From JADLHS01 sp964594985 (GTDB taxonomy: Bacteria > Verrucomicrobiota > Verrucomicrobiia > Limisphaerales > JADLHS01), in assembly GCA_964594985.1 (NCBI GenBank), contig CAZQNQ010000007.1, forward strand, positions 62,001 through 126,000: a DNA stretch of 64,000 bases, written 5' to 3'. The notes below the pieces were generated by a model, which was not told where the DNA came from, made no database searches, and saw only the letters and a list, made by a program, of their open reading frames with translations. Both the position numbers and the translations under genes were made by a program. This document shows positions 17,174 through 26,279 of this stretch, one piece after another (the stretch's first letter is position 1; each line of letters starts with the position of its first letter).

Positions 17174-17935
17174 TTGGACGGCAACCCGAACCTCAGCCAA
17201 CTTGTCGCGTTGCAATTATCCATCGTCATCCCGGCCTTCAATGAGGAACGCTTGCTCGCGCAAACCCTGGCGGAGATCAACCGCGCCCGCTCGGCTTTCG
17301 CTGCCGCTGGCCTGACTTCGGAACTCATCGTTTGCGATAACAACTCGACGGATCGCACTGCGGACATCGCCCGCGCGGCCGGGGCTGCGGTTGTCTTCGA
17401 ACCCATCAACCAGATCGGGCGCGCCCGCAATCGCGGCGCGGCTGCGGCCCGGGGCGATTGGCTGCTGTTCATTGATGCCGATTCGCATCCCAGCCGGGAA
17501 CTTTTTGCCGACGTTGCTGCCGCCATCCAGTCTGGTCGCTATCTGGCCGGCGGTTGTGTCATCCGGTTGGATGGAAATCATCGCGTTGCCCAATGGCTCA
17601 CGCGCGGCTGGAATTGGGTCAGCCGCCAACGCCGCCTGCTGGCGGGTTCGTTCATCTTTGTCGAGACCGCAGCGTTTCGGGAAATCGGCGGGTTCAACGA
17701 TCAATTCTTCACCGGCGAAGAACTGGACTTGAGTCTCCGCCTCCGGGCGTTGGGGCGCAAAAGCGGGCGCAGGATGGTTATTCTTCATCAGCATCCCTTG
17801 CTCACTTCCGATCGCAAGGTGCGGCTCTATTCCAGTCGGGAACTGCTCGGGTTCATGCTGCGCGCGGCCTTGCGCCCGCAGCGCGTGATGCGGGACAAAG
17901 CCGCCTGTTATGCCTGGTACGACGGCCGACGTTGA
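17174..17935 (+). CDS. Family 2 glycosyltransferase
   Basis: The GT-A fold is clear: LSIVIPAFNEERLLAQTL, then LIVCDNNSTDRTADIARAAG, the metal-binding LLFIDADSHPSRELF (DXD-like DAD) and, later, GGFNDQFFTGEELDLSLRL with the catalytic ED region. No transmembrane segment is visible, so it is soluble or peripheral. The donor and acceptor are unknown. The frame is open from 17072, but that part overlaps the divergent gene and does not resemble the family; a TTG at 17174 is the likeliest start. That choice is uncertain. Confidence 0.82.
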   Translation: MDGNPNLSQLVALQLSIVIPAFNEERLLAQTLAEINRARSAFAAAGLTSELIVCDNNSTDRTADIARAAGAAVVFEPINQIGRARNRGAAAARGDWLLFIDADSHPSRELFADVAAAIQSGRYLAGGCVIRLDGNHRVAQWLTRGWNWVSRQRRLLAGSFIFVETAAFREIGGFNDQFFTGEELDLSLRLRALGRKSGRRMVILHQHPLLTSDRKVRLYSSRELLGFMLRAALRPQRVMRDKAACYAWYDGRR

Positions 17936-18019
17936 TCCGGTCGCCCCGAGGCGCCACCGGACAATTTCCGGTGGAATATCAGATGCGCTCTGACGGCCTT
18001 TGGTTTAAGGTGACGCCAC

Positions 18020-18874
18020 ATGTTCGCTCCCGTGGCAACGAAGAATCTCTCTGCGGTCAGAACCGAAGTGCAGGCGGCTTACCTCGCCATGTTTCCGCGT
18101 GGGGATCACGATTTCGTGGCCCGGGTTTTCAGTTGGACGGAGGATTGTTTCGCCGGACGTTATGGTGATTACCAGGCGATTGACGCCCGCTACCATGATC
18201 TGGAACACACCTTGCAGGGGACGCTGTGCCTGGCGCGCCTGCTGCGTTGCCGTCATGAAGCGGATGGGGAACCAAAACTCGCCCAGCGTAGCGTCGAGTT
18301 GGGCCTTATCGGGATTCTGTTGCATGACACGGGGTATCTAAAGCATCGCAACGACACCACCGGGACGGGCGCGAAATACACCGCCACGCACGTCCTGCGC
18401 AGTTTGGAATTTACCCATCAATTTCTCGCCGCCAAAGGTTTTCCTGCCACGGACATCCGCGCCGTGCAAAACATGATCCGCTGCACGGGGCTGGATGCCT
18501 TCCTTGAAAGCATCGGGTTTGAGAGCGAGGAAGAGCGCCTCGTCGGACACGCTCTGGCCACGGCGGATTTGTTGGGCCAGATGGCGGCGGAGGATTACGT
18601 GGAAAAAATCCCGGTGCTGCACGAGGAATTTCAAGAGGCCGCGCGACATGATCATGGTCACACGGACTTCATCAGCAAGTTTGGTGGGGCGCAGGATCTG
18701 CTCCGGCGCACGCCTGGTTTCTGGCGGAATTATGTTCTGCCCAAACTCGAAAAAGACTTCGGCGGATTATATCACTTCCTGAACCAGCCGCAGCCTGACG
18801 GCCGCAATTGGTATCTCGATCGCATCGAGGCCCACATGGAAAAAATCAAACCGTTGGTGCTGGCGAAAGCCTAG
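18020..18874 (+). CDS. HD-domain metal-dependent phosphohydrolase
   Basis: The 284-residue protein has the HD pattern of metal ligands: His59/His63 in YHDLEHT, His102-Asp103 in LLHDTGYLK, and a distal Asp in ALATADLLGQM. HD proteins of this type hydrolyse phosphate mono- or diesters (nucleotides or cyclic dinucleotides), but no GYP signature of c-di-GMP phosphodiesterases is present. It follows the glycosyltransferase by 84 bases in the same direction. The substrate is not predictable. Confidence 0.85.
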   Translation: MFAPVATKNLSAVRTEVQAAYLAMFPRGDHDFVARVFSWTEDCFAGRYGDYQAIDARYHDLEHTLQGTLCLARLLRCRHEADGEPKLAQRSVELGLIGILLHDTGYLKHRNDTTGTGAKYTATHVLRSLEFTHQFLAAKGFPATDIRAVQNMIRCTGLDAFLESIGFESEEERLVGHALATADLLGQMAAEDYVEKIPVLHEEFQEAARHDHGHTDFISKFGGAQDLLRRTPGFWRNYVLPKLEKDFGGLYHFLNQPQPDGRNWYLDRIEAHMEKIKPLVLAKA

Positions 18875-18882
18875 CGAACAGA

Positions 18883-19212
18883 ATGCCTATGACTCGCGAG
18901 GAGTTTGAAAGTAAAAATCTGAGTTATCATAGGACCCTTTCACGCGGAACGTTTATTTTGATTCTGATCTTGGGTTCGATCATTGTTCCTTGGCTTTTCA
19001 TTGATTCCATCCGTTTGGGCATTCAGGCTGTTTTTCTTGTCGGGATATTATCCCCTTTGGTGATTTTTGTCGTTTATTTCAACCGTCTTCCGAAGAAGCT
19101 CCAACTGCGGTGTCCAAACTGCAAGAGTTCACTTGTCAAGCAGATGACCGTTCAACACTTGCTTGAAACCAAGAAATGTCCGGGCTGCGAAAAGACAATT
19201 ATTGAGGCGTAA
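18883..19212 (+). CDS. Small membrane protein with a C-terminal zinc ribbon
   Basis: The 109-residue protein has two hydrophobic segments (FILILILGSIIVPWLFI and AVFLVGILSPLVIFVVYF) and a cytosolic ribbon with four Cys in two CPxC pairs (CPNCKSSL and CPGCEKTI). Codon use is richer in A and T than in the neighbours, which may reflect recent acquisition. It lies 8 bases after the HD gene. I do not recognise a family; it may be an accessory or orphan gene. Confidence 0.65.
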   Translation: MPMTREEFESKNLSYHRTLSRGTFILILILGSIIVPWLFIDSIRLGIQAVFLVGILSPLVIFVVYFNRLPKKLQLRCPNCKSSLVKQMTVQHLLETKKCPGCEKTIIEA

Positions 19213-19236
19213 GCATAGCTGGGAGTGCTGGCTAAA

Positions 19237-19788
19237 CTATTTCTGCAACTTCGCCACCGCCTCCTTCATTTCGGCGAGGTGAATCTCCGCTTGCGGGGAA
19301 TCCGTGATGTGCAGAATCTTCCCGTCCTTGCCGATCAGAAAACTCACGCGGCGGGCGCGGGCCTTGTCCGGCATCCGCACCCCGTAGGCATCAGCGATCT
19401 TTCCTTCCGTATCGGCGAGTAGGGGAAAGTTCAACCCATGCTTGGCGATGAAACTCTTGTGGCTCTCGGCGCTGTCGAAACTCACGCCGATCACCGCCAC
19501 GTCGCTCTTTTGCAGGTCGGCCATGCTGTCACGCAGGCCACAGGCTTCCTTGGTGCAACCGGGCGTTTCGTCCTTGGGATAAAAATACAGCAACACGACC
19601 TTCTTGCCGGCAGCGTCCGCGAGTTTCCATTCCTTGCCGTCTTGATTCGCGCCAGTCACCAAGGGCGCGGCGTCGCCGGCCTTGAGTTTAAGACCGGGGC
19701 TTTGAGCCGGCGTAGAATTGACGCTGAACCATCCCGCCAGGAGCACAAGGCTGGCAATCGTTGAGAATTTGGGGGCAAAAGTCTTCAT
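19237..19788 (-). CDS. Exported thiol peroxidase of the AhpC/BCP family
   Basis: The 183-residue protein has a signal peptide (to about residue 30) and a peroxiredoxin domain: YFYPKDETPGCTKEACGLRD with peroxidatic Cys78 and a resolving Cys83 five residues later, as in BCP/PrxQ; FDSAESHKSFIAKHGLNFPLLAD and the later SFLIGKDGKI also match. It reduces peroxides using thioredoxin-like donors. Export to the periplasm is unusual for BCP, which is normally cytosolic. Confidence 0.93.
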   Translation of the reverse strand: MKTFAPKFSTIASLVLLAGWFSVNSTPAQSPGLKLKAGDAAPLVTGANQDGKEWKLADAAGKKVVLLYFYPKDETPGCTKEACGLRDSMADLQKSDVAVIGVSFDSAESHKSFIAKHGLNFPLLADTEGKIADAYGVRMPDKARARRVSFLIGKDGKILHITDSPQAEIHLAEMKEAVAKLQK

Positions 19789-19882
19789 GCGGGAACTCTA
19801 GGACGACGGTCCAACCAGACAAGCATGGATTGTGGAAAAATGATTTACTTCGGGCCGGGGCAAAAATATAGTGTCGCCGGTA

Positions 19883-19969
19883 GCCGATGTGGCGGAATTG
19901 GCAGACGCGCTAGACTCAAAATCTGGTACTCTTACGAGTGTGTGGGTTCGACCCCCTCCGTCGGCACCA
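19883..19969 (+). tRNA. tRNA-Leu(CAA)
   Basis: An 87-base class II tRNA: acceptor GCCGATG with a complementary 3' strand ending in encoded CCA, anticodon loop CTCAAAA with anticodon CAA between CTAGA and TCTGG, a long variable arm (TACTCTTACGAGTG) and a T loop GTTCGAC. It reads UUG codons. Confidence 0.96.
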
Positions 19970-20005
19970 TCTTCAAAACTTGATTTCCTCGATCCGGAAT
20001 GTGAT

Positions 20006-21358
20006 ATGAGCCTGTTTGTCCTCACCCTGGCCGTGCTGCTGGTGGGCGCGTTCGTTTATGTCGCGGGCTGGGCGGTGTGGAAATGCGCGCCGGTGGACGG
20101 GCAATTCCCCGCGCTCCGCGCGGAATGGCCGTGGCTGGCCAAGGGGCTGTTCGTTCCGTTCGCGCTCTGGGTGCTGATGAATCTGGGCCTCTCGGACGAA
20201 CTGCAACCCTTCATGCCGTCCATCCAAGCCGTGCAAAACGCCGGCCTGCCTTGGTTTCCCATTTTCCTGCGCGTGGCCTTGGGTGGACTGCTCATCATCT
20301 CCTCCTGTTGGGCGGCGCTCACGCTCGTCTGGCTCATCCTGCGCGCGTATCACGGTCTGGAGGCGGACCTGAAATTCGAGTTCCGCGCGACGTGTTTTAC
20401 CAGCGTGTTCCTGATGGGAATCCCGGCGGCAGTGTTGCTTTACCTCGGCGGCTGGTCGTTGATCGGTCTGGTCGTCGTCATGCTTTGCGCGCCGATGATC
20501 GGTTATGGTGCGCCGATCCTGCATCGCCCCAAACGTCGTCCGATGTATTCCCGCGCCGTGGCCCGGATGAAGATGGGTGATTATTCCGACGCCGAGCAGG
20601 AAATCCTGCGTCAGTTGGAAAAGGCGGAGAACGACTTCGACGGCTGGATGTTGCTCGCGGAATTGCACGCCACGCGCTTCAAGGAACTCGGTGAAGCGGA
20701 AAAAATCATCCTTGACCTCTGCGTGCATCCCGACACCACGCCGGGGCAGACCTCCGTCGCGCTGCAAAAACTTGCCGACTGGCAGATCACCCTCGCCGCC
20801 GATCCCGAGGCGGCGGCGCGCACGTTACAATTGATCTGCGACCGTCTGCCCGGCACGCACCTCGCCACGATGGCCGCCGCGCGCAAGGCGCAGTTACCCT
20901 CAAACCGCGAGTATCACGAGCAGCGAAATCCCAAGCCGATCCCCGTGCCGGTGTTGCCGAGCATCATGAGTTCCGAATCGTCACTGCACGCGGAGAAACT
21001 GAAGACGAACGACGCGCTGGCGCAGGTGAATGAACTCACCGAGAAGCTGACGAAGAATCCCGATAGCATCTCCGACCGCGAACGGCTGGCGCGTCTGCTG
21101 GCCGAACCTTTGGGCCAGGCCGATCTCGCCATCGAGCAGATCGAACTGCTGCTTGATCTGCACAATCAACCCGGGGTGAAGCGGGTGGAGTGGTTGACCT
21201 TGATCGCGGGCTGGCAGTTGCAATTGCAGCACGACGAAGCCGCCGCCAGCGCGACGCTCGCGAAGATCATCGCGGAATTTCCCAGTTCGCCTCAAGCCTT
21301 CACCGCGCAACGTCGGTTGAGCCTGATGAAAGCCGAAGCGGCGGCGCGGCGGCGATAG
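20006..21358 (+). CDS. Membrane protein with a TPR-like cytosolic domain
   Basis: The 450-residue protein has four hydrophobic helices in the first 190 residues, then a helical region with TPR-like pairs (YSRAVARMKMGDYSDAEQEILRQLEKAENDFDGW and similar), which suggests a scaffold for protein contacts. A longer open frame would translate through tRNA-Leu, so the ATG at 20006 was chosen. It starts 37 bases after the tRNA. No specific family is recognised. The Ala/Glu-rich C-terminus ends in KAEAAARRR. Confidence 0.75.
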   Translation: MSLFVLTLAVLLVGAFVYVAGWAVWKCAPVDGQFPALRAEWPWLAKGLFVPFALWVLMNLGLSDELQPFMPSIQAVQNAGLPWFPIFLRVALGGLLIISSCWAALTLVWLILRAYHGLEADLKFEFRATCFTSVFLMGIPAAVLLYLGGWSLIGLVVVMLCAPMIGYGAPILHRPKRRPMYSRAVARMKMGDYSDAEQEILRQLEKAENDFDGWMLLAELHATRFKELGEAEKIILDLCVHPDTTPGQTSVALQKLADWQITLAADPEAAARTLQLICDRLPGTHLATMAAARKAQLPSNREYHEQRNPKPIPVPVLPSIMSSESSLHAEKLKTNDALAQVNELTEKLTKNPDSISDRERLARLLAEPLGQADLAIEQIELLLDLHNQPGVKRVEWLTLIAGWQLQLQHDEAAASATLAKIIAEFPSSPQAFTAQRRLSLMKAEAAARRR

Positions 21359-21371
21359 GGATAATCTTTTG

Positions 21372-21512
21372 AACCACGAAACACACTAAAGACACGAAAA
21401 GCCGGACGAAAATGGCTGTGCGGATTTTATAGTTCCCGCGTCGGTGGCGATGGGTGAAACACCGCGACCGTTTTTCAGTGCCGATTTCGTGTGTTTCGTG
21501 TGTTTCGTGGTT
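21372..21512. repeat. Word-repeat inverted element (CACGAAA words)
   Basis: The left arm 21372-21400 (AACCACGAAACACACTAAAG...) and the right arm 21485-21512 (...GTGTTTCGTGGTT) are degenerate tandem words arranged as an imperfect inverted repeat with about 85 bases between. It lies between the TPR-like and M48 genes, which converge on it, so it could work as a bidirectional terminator. Confidence 0.72.
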
Positions 21513-21520
21513 GATCAGTC

Positions 21521-22336
21521 TCACCGCGGCAGATTTGCCTGCTGCTTCGCCTCGGGAATCCAGCCCTGCAACTGTTTCACGCGCGTTTCGTCCAGCGGAT
21601 GCGTGCGCAAGAACCACGGTGTGCTGTCGCCTTGCTGTTTGTTGAATTCGCCGAACCGCTGCCAGAATTGCACCGCCGCTTCCGGCGGATAACCGGCGCG
21701 GGCCATGTAAATCAAACCGATGTGATCCGCCTCGGATTCCTGTGCGCGACTGTGCGGTAGTTCCGCGCCGAGCTGCGTTCCGTAACCGTACGCCATCATC
21801 GCCGCCGCCTGCCACTTGGGATCGCTCTTCTGCATACCCAACCCAAGCAGACTGCCGCCGCTCTGGATCACCATCGCCTGACTCATCCGCTCGCCGCCGT
21901 GGCGCGCGACCGCGTGGGCGATCTCGTGCCCGAGCACGGTGGCGAGTCCCGCCTCATCCTTCGTGATCGGCAGGATGCCGGTGTAAACGCCGACCTTGCC
22001 GCCGGGCAAACAGAAGGCGTTCGCCTCCTTCGACTCAAACACGACGAACTCCCATTGCGCGTCCGGCATGTCTTTGCCCGCGACCGCCGCGATGCGTTGC
22101 CCGACGCGTTGCACCATCGCATTGGCCGCCGCGTCCTTGCTGATGGGCGTTTGCTTTTTCATCTCCTCAAAACTCGTCAGCCCGAGTTGCATCTCCTCAC
22201 CGGGTGACATCAAATTCAACTGCGACCGGCCCGTCACCGGCACCGTGCCGCACCCGCTGAATAAACCGGTGAAAACCACCGCGACCGCCAGCGGTGCAAC
22301 AACCTTGCTCGAAATGAAACGGATCAAATATTTCAT
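21521..22336 (-). CDS. M48-family metalloprotease lipoprotein
   Basis: The 271-residue protein has a lipoprotein signal ending in GLFSGC (lipidated Cys29) and an M48 peptidase domain: zinc ligands His137 and His141 in GHEIAHAVARH with catalytic Glu138, and the third ligand Glu in AQESEADHIGL. It resembles the LoiP/BepA-like envelope proteases that clear misassembled outer-membrane proteins. A longer open frame upstream gives no signal sequence, so the ATG at 22336 was chosen. Confidence 0.92.
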   Translation of the reverse strand: MKYLIRFISSKVVAPLAVAVVFTGLFSGCGTVPVTGRSQLNLMSPGEEMQLGLTSFEEMKKQTPISKDAAANAMVQRVGQRIAAVAGKDMPDAQWEFVVFESKEANAFCLPGGKVGVYTGILPITKDEAGLATVLGHEIAHAVARHGGERMSQAMVIQSGGSLLGLGMQKSDPKWQAAAMMAYGYGTQLGAELPHSRAQESEADHIGLIYMARAGYPPEAAVQFWQRFGEFNKQQGDSTPWFLRTHPLDETRVKQLQGWIPEAKQQANLPR

Positions 22337-22401
22337 GTCTCCCAGCGAACCGGAAAGCGAAGTGAAATTCAATCCTGAAAGAAGCTGAAGCTCCAATCGG
22401 T

Positions 22402-23898
22402 TTAGTGCACACCGACGCGATAGAAGTAAGGCCCGCCATTGGTCGCGGTCGTATCTAAGTAAAGCCCTCCTGAGATATTTGTTGCAATAGTCTGAAAAGG
22501 GGACGCCGCGCTCATATTGGTAGCCCGTTCCAGCCGATAGTTGCGAGTGGTGACGCTTTGCCAATTCAACAGCGTACTTTGCGATCCCCGGGATACTTTG
22601 GTTATGCTTAATACGGAGGATGCGGCGGTTGGGATTGTATCCGAACGTGATTCGGCGTAGTTGCTCATGCCATCACCGTCAGTGTCAATGAAGTCTGCCG
22701 AACCGTCTGTTGGTATTCCGTATCGTTTTGCCCATTCATATGAGAGAACCGAAGCGGGCGACTGGAACTCATAAGCACCCATATCTACGGCCCCGGCTAC
22801 TAAGCGTGGATTGCCATCCATATCAAGCACGCCCTCGGCTTTGGCGTTATTGCCTGAGTTGATACACAGAGAATTGCTTTGGAGGCGAAAATCTGATGCC
22901 GCTAGATCCATGAATAGTGGAGGTGTTGTAATATTTCCAAAACCAAAGGGAGGGTTAGGGTTGGTCGTGCAACAAGAAACCAAGGATGATCCACACTGAT
23001 TATTCGGGCTGTTGTAGTAAATGATGCAATTGGCGAGTTGGCTTTGATAAGTGACTCCGATGCTGCTGTATGAGTTTCCAATGATGGTACAGCCCGACAA
23101 GGTGGCCGAATAAACCACGCCGCCAGACTCTGACGAATTGCCAACAATGACACAATTCGCCAGATAGCCTTGATACACTCCGCCGCCCTCGCCGGGAGCC
23201 CCACCTTGGCTACCGATCGCCGAATTCGTCTGTATCAAGGATCGCTCGGCGTAACACGCAAACAAGCCCCCACCGCGCAAACTGCGATTCTGAATGATGC
23301 GTGAGTTTATGAGTGAATTTGAGCACGCCCCGCCCCCGCCGCTCCCGGCCCCGTTTTGAATCAGTGCGGAATCAACCACTGTTCCGCCAAACACTCCGCC
23401 GCCGAACGTGCTCGCCGAATTACTGATCACGATACAATTCGAGACGATTGCCGAAAGACTCGCGCACCAAGCTCCACCGCCAGAGCCAGCGCTTCCGTTG
23501 GTTAACGTAAATCCGCTGATGGATGCACTGTTGGTCAGATAAACACAACGCATGCGCGCTGCGCCATTCGAGGGATTCCTGGGAATGCCTTGAATGGTGG
23601 TGTGTTGGGGACCATTGACACTCTGCAATGTTATGGGTCTTGTTAGTGCAACCCGATTGGTTTGACCGCCAGCCACAACTCCAGCCCCGTTTTGATAGAC
23701 TCCGTTCGTGACCAAGACCAAATCACCGTCCACTGCCGCATCGACGGCATCCTGAATGTTTGTCGCCGCAGTGGACCAATCGATGTAAGGCGCTGTAGGG
23801 CTGGCGCAGTTCAGATCCACGTAGCGCGTCGTGGCTGAAGCCGTAAGTGCGATAGTTGCAAGAATTCCCCAAGTCAGATTGAACAGTTTATTTTTCAT
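22402..23898 (-). CDS. Exported right-handed beta-helix protein (choice-of-anchor Q type)
   Basis: The 498-residue protein has a signal peptide (MKNKLFNLTWGILATIALTASA). A parallel beta-helix follows, with repeated short coils such as NCIVISNSASTFGGGVF, NSRIIQNRSLRGGG and NCVIVGNSSESGG. Near residue 340 comes a choice-of-anchor Q-like stretch (LFMDLAASDFRLQSNSLCINSGNN, DMDGNPRLVAGAVDMGAYE), then a calcium-type motif (DTDGDGMSNYAE) and a C-terminal module (YRLERATNMS...) ending in YFYRVGVH. It is probably a surface or secreted protein that binds or degrades polysaccharide; no catalytic residues are evident. Confidence 0.85.
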   Translation of the reverse strand: MKNKLFNLTWGILATIALTASATTRYVDLNCASPTAPYIDWSTAATNIQDAVDAAVDGDLVLVTNGVYQNGAGVVAGGQTNRVALTRPITLQSVNGPQHTTIQGIPRNPSNGAARMRCVYLTNSASISGFTLTNGSAGSGGGAWCASLSAIVSNCIVISNSASTFGGGVFGGTVVDSALIQNGAGSGGGGACSNSLINSRIIQNRSLRGGGLFACYAERSLIQTNSAIGSQGGAPGEGGGVYQGYLANCVIVGNSSESGGVVYSATLSGCTIIGNSYSSIGVTYQSQLANCIIYYNSPNNQCGSSLVSCCTTNPNPPFGFGNITTPPLFMDLAASDFRLQSNSLCINSGNNAKAEGVLDMDGNPRLVAGAVDMGAYEFQSPASVLSYEWAKRYGIPTDGSADFIDTDGDGMSNYAESRSDTIPTAASSVLSITKVSRGSQSTLLNWQSVTTRNYRLERATNMSAASPFQTIATNISGGLYLDTTATNGGPYFYRVGVH

Positions 23899-23985
23899 GC
23901 CTGATGATGCCCGGTGGTTTCTGAATCCGCCCGTTTGTAGCATCCGTATCCTGGCGCTTCAAGCTTGAAGCCAACAAAAAACACC

Positions 23986-25512
23986 CTACAAGCCGCGTTT
24001 GCGCCGATAGTAGAAGTAAATCGGCGTCCCGATCAGCACGAGCGCCACGCCGAAGACGGAGTTGATCAAAGCCGGTTTGCCCGCCGAGATGGCTTCGCGA
24101 TAACTCACGAAGTCGTTGTAGACCGTGAAGCCCAGAAACGTCAGCGCGAAGAGAATGAACACCCACGGCACTATCGGATAGCCCGGAACGCGATACGTTC
24201 GGCCCCTCACCCCGGCCCTCTCCCCATCCGATGGGGAGAGGGTGTCCGTAGGACGGGTGAGGAGCATTTTCCGTCGCATCACGAACACGCCATACGCTCC
24301 CGCCGCGTAGAAGATCCACGTCACGAAGATGAGCGTGTCCGTCAGCGTGTCGAATGTGCCGCTGAACAGCAGCGCCACGCTCCACACACCTTGCACCACG
24401 AGTGACGCGCCCGGCGTGTGAAAGCGCGGATGCACTGTGCCGATGAAGCGCGGGAAGACGTTCATGCGTGCCATTGAGAAATAAACGCGCGCTGTTGCCA
24501 TGATGATGGCGTTGGTCGTGCCGAATGTGGACAACATCACCAGTGCCGCGATCCAGTTTCCGCCGCCGGCAAAGATTTTCTCCGCCACATCGAACACGAA
24601 AAACTTCTTTGACTTGGCCAGTTCGTCCACCGGCAGCACGTAGAGATACGCGACGTTCATCAGCACGTAGATCGCGGTCACGGTGAGCATGCCCCACAGC
24701 AACGCGCGCGGGATGTTGCGCTGCGGTTGTTTCACTTCGCCTGCGATGTAGGTGAGTTTGTTCCAGCCGTCGTAAGCCCAGAACGCGCCTTGCAACGCCG
24801 CCGCTATCGCTGCAAACAATGCGAGCCCGCTCAAGTGAACCGTCGCGCTCGGCGTGGTGAAGTTCGCCGTGCTGCCGCCGGTGGATGACAGGAACGCCCC
24901 GATCACGAGCAATGCCATAGCTGTGAGTTTGGCGATGGTGAAGATGTTTTGCACCAGCCCACCGAAGCGCACGCCAACATAATTCACCGCCGTCAGCAAG
25001 ATGATGAGCCCGGCGGCCAGACCTTTCGTGCCGATTTCCGCGAGCGGCGTCACGTCACCGATAAACGGCAAGTGAAACGACCACGCGGCGGTAGCAGCGG
25101 AAAATTCCGGCAGATGAACCAGTCGTCCGGCGTATTCGGCGAAGAGATAGGCGACGGCGGCGATGGAGCCGCATTGAATGATGGCGAAGATGGCCCAGCC
25201 GTAGAGGAACGCGAAGAACGGCCCATACATGCGCTCGAAATAGACATATTGCCCGCCGGTCTCGGGAATCAGACTGGCGATCTCGGCATTGGTGAGAGCG
25301 CCGAAGAGCGTGATGACCCCCGCAAGAATCCAGACGAGCAGCAGCAATTCCGGCGAGCCGAGTTCCGCCGCCATCCCGCCGGTCTTGCGAAAAATCCCCG
25401 AGCCGATGACGCCGCCCACCACGAGCATCACGGTGGAAAACAAACCAAGCGTGGGGAGCAAACCCGGTTTGCCCGGAGCGGAGGGGAAGGATGATTGCGT
25501 TTCGTTGCTCAC
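23986..25512 (-). CDS. APC-superfamily amino acid permease with a repeat-derived insert
   Basis: The 508-residue protein has about 12 hydrophobic helices. The substrate motif of helix 1 is VGGVIGSGIF, and WILAGVITLFGALTNAEIASLIPETGGQYVYF follows, as in the LAT/APC amino acid transporters. Residues about 417-437 (PTDTLSPSDGERAGVRGRT) do not fit the family and are encoded by the palindrome at 24203-24262; they lie in a loop between late helices, so the fold need not be broken. The GTG at 25512 was chosen because the open frame further upstream translates a palindromic repeat (25605-25671). Confidence 0.88.
   Translation of the reverse strand: MSNETQSSFPSAPGKPGLLPTLGLFSTVMLVVGGVIGSGIFRKTGGMAAELGSPELLLLVWILAGVITLFGALTNAEIASLIPETGGQYVYFERMYGPFFAFLYGWAIFAIIQCGSIAAVAYLFAEYAGRLVHLPEFSAATAAWSFHLPFIGDVTPLAEIGTKGLAAGLIILLTAVNYVGVRFGGLVQNIFTIAKLTAMALLVIGAFLSSTGGSTANFTTPSATVHLSGLALFAAIAAALQGAFWAYDGWNKLTYIAGEVKQPQRNIPRALLWGMLTVTAIYVLMNVAYLYVLPVDELAKSKKFFVFDVAEKIFAGGGNWIAALVMLSTFGTTNAIIMATARVYFSMARMNVFPRFIGTVHPRFHTPGASLVVQGVWSVALLFSGTFDTLTDTLIFVTWIFYAAGAYGVFVMRRKMLLTRPTDTLSPSDGERAGVRGRTYRVPGYPIVPWVFILFALTFLGFTVYNDFVSYREAISAGKPALINSVFGVALVLIGTPIYFYYRRKRGL
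24203..24262. repeat. CCCTCACCCC-family palindrome inside the permease gene
   Basis: The inner hairpin is CCCTCTCCCCAT (24217-24228) with ATGGGGAGAGGG, and the outer CCCCTCACCC pairs with GGGTGAGG at the end. It is read through in frame. The same words build the intergenic element at 28975-29124. Confidence 0.85.
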
Positions 25513-25604
25513 GCGAATGCGCGGAACATTGGGTGAGCAATGCAATGCGGGCAAGCTCGTTCTGTTACATGAACGGGGGTAGGGAAAGCGATGCAATGTT
25601 TCCT

Positions 25605-25671
25605 GGGAGCGCCGGCGTCTCGCCGGCCAGTCGTTGTCTTTGGAACACGCCAGCGGGACGCTGGCGCTCCC
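25605..25671. repeat. GGAGCGCC-family palindromic element, intergenic
   Basis: GGGAGCGCCGGCGTCTCGCC on the left and GGGACGCTGGCGCTCCC on the right form a long hairpin with an inner copy of each arm. It lies 90 bases upstream of the permease start. Confidence 0.85.
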
Positions 25672-25976
25672 GGGTTTCAACCTTGCCGGGCATTTGCTGA
25701 TTGGCTACCCATTTCAGCGTGAAATCTCCCGAGCAACGACGCCCGTCGCTGACCCCGAGTTTTCCACCGTCGTCGCAGGAAACTTCCCGGGTGGCAACGA
25801 ATGCCGAGTCGCCAAAACCGCACTTGGGCTGGCATTCCCGCGGGTATCTGCCGCATTGGGATCATCCGGGCATGATTCATCCGTGAACTTTCGGCTCGGA
25901 GATTTGCTGCCCGCCGCAGTCGTCGAACGGTGGCAGGTTGAACGGGGATTGCAGTCCCGAGCAACCGCCAGTCCCA

Positions 25977-26041
25977 GGAGCGCCACCGTCCCGGTGGCAG
26001 GTTCAGGTGACGAAACTCGCCGGCGAGACGCCGGCGCTCCC
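25977..26041. repeat. GGAGCGCC-family palindromic element, upstream of the SRP RNA
   Basis: The left arm GGAGCGCCACCGTCCCGGTGG and the right arm GCCGGCGAGACGCCGGCGCTCC are members of the same family; the left arm has diverged. It lies about 50 bases before the SRP RNA gene. Confidence 0.8.
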
Positions 26042-26091
26042 GGGCTGATTTCGCTTGAAGCGTCCGCCGCGCTCCCGCACCCTTTGCGGCG

Positions 26092-26181
26092 CTAGGGCCC
26101 ATGGAATGTGGACTTACGAACCCCGCCAGGGCCGGAAGGCAGCAACGGTAGTTTGCTCCGTATCTGCCGTGGTCACCCTAG
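26092..26181 (+). ncRNA. ffs: Small signal recognition particle RNA (4.5S type)
   Basis: The conserved SRP domain IV is visible as GCCAGGGCCGGAAGGCAGCA, with the symmetric-loop core GGAAGG and the AGCA that binds Ffh. The ends CTAGGG (26092) and CCCTAG (26181) close the hairpin. A position directly before dnaX is the usual one in many bacteria. It is a short Alu-less form. Confidence 0.93.
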
Positions 26182-26188
26182 CATTCTT

Positions 26189-26272
26189 CATTTACGATTT
26201 ATGATTTCGGATTTACGATTTTTCCCACGCGTCACATTTGGCTCGTAAATCATAAATCGTAAATCGTAAATT
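26189..26272. repeat. Word-repeat inverted element (TTTACGA words) between SRP RNA and dnaX
   Basis: The left arm TTTACGATTTATGATTTCGG... (26190-26222) and the right arm CGTAAATCATAAATCGTAAA (26243-26271) are imperfect inverted copies of a 7-base word. It is strikingly AT-rich against the local background and ends just before the dnaX start codon. Confidence 0.78.
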
Positions 26273-26279
26273 CCCAGCC

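Larger units (their letters stand above)
25513..26091. other. Gene-free interval of about 580 bases
   Basis: It holds two GGAGCGCC-family palindromes (25605-25671 and 25977-26041). The 300 bases between them show no coding bias, RNA fold or known motif that I can support. Any frames open here largely translate the palindromes. Confidence 0.6.

Noticed and set aside
19871..20005. N-terminal extension of the TPR-like membrane protein through tRNA-Leu
   Set aside because: Those codons translate the tRNA gene itself; the ATG at 20006 directly starts a membrane helix.
23888..24697. Minus-strand open frame of 269 codons overlapping the permease gene
   Set aside because: It overlaps the permease coding region in a different frame and lacks any motif.
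25634..26095. Open frame in the spacer before the SRP RNA
   Set aside because: Both ends translate palindromic repeats and the middle shows no codon bias or similarity.
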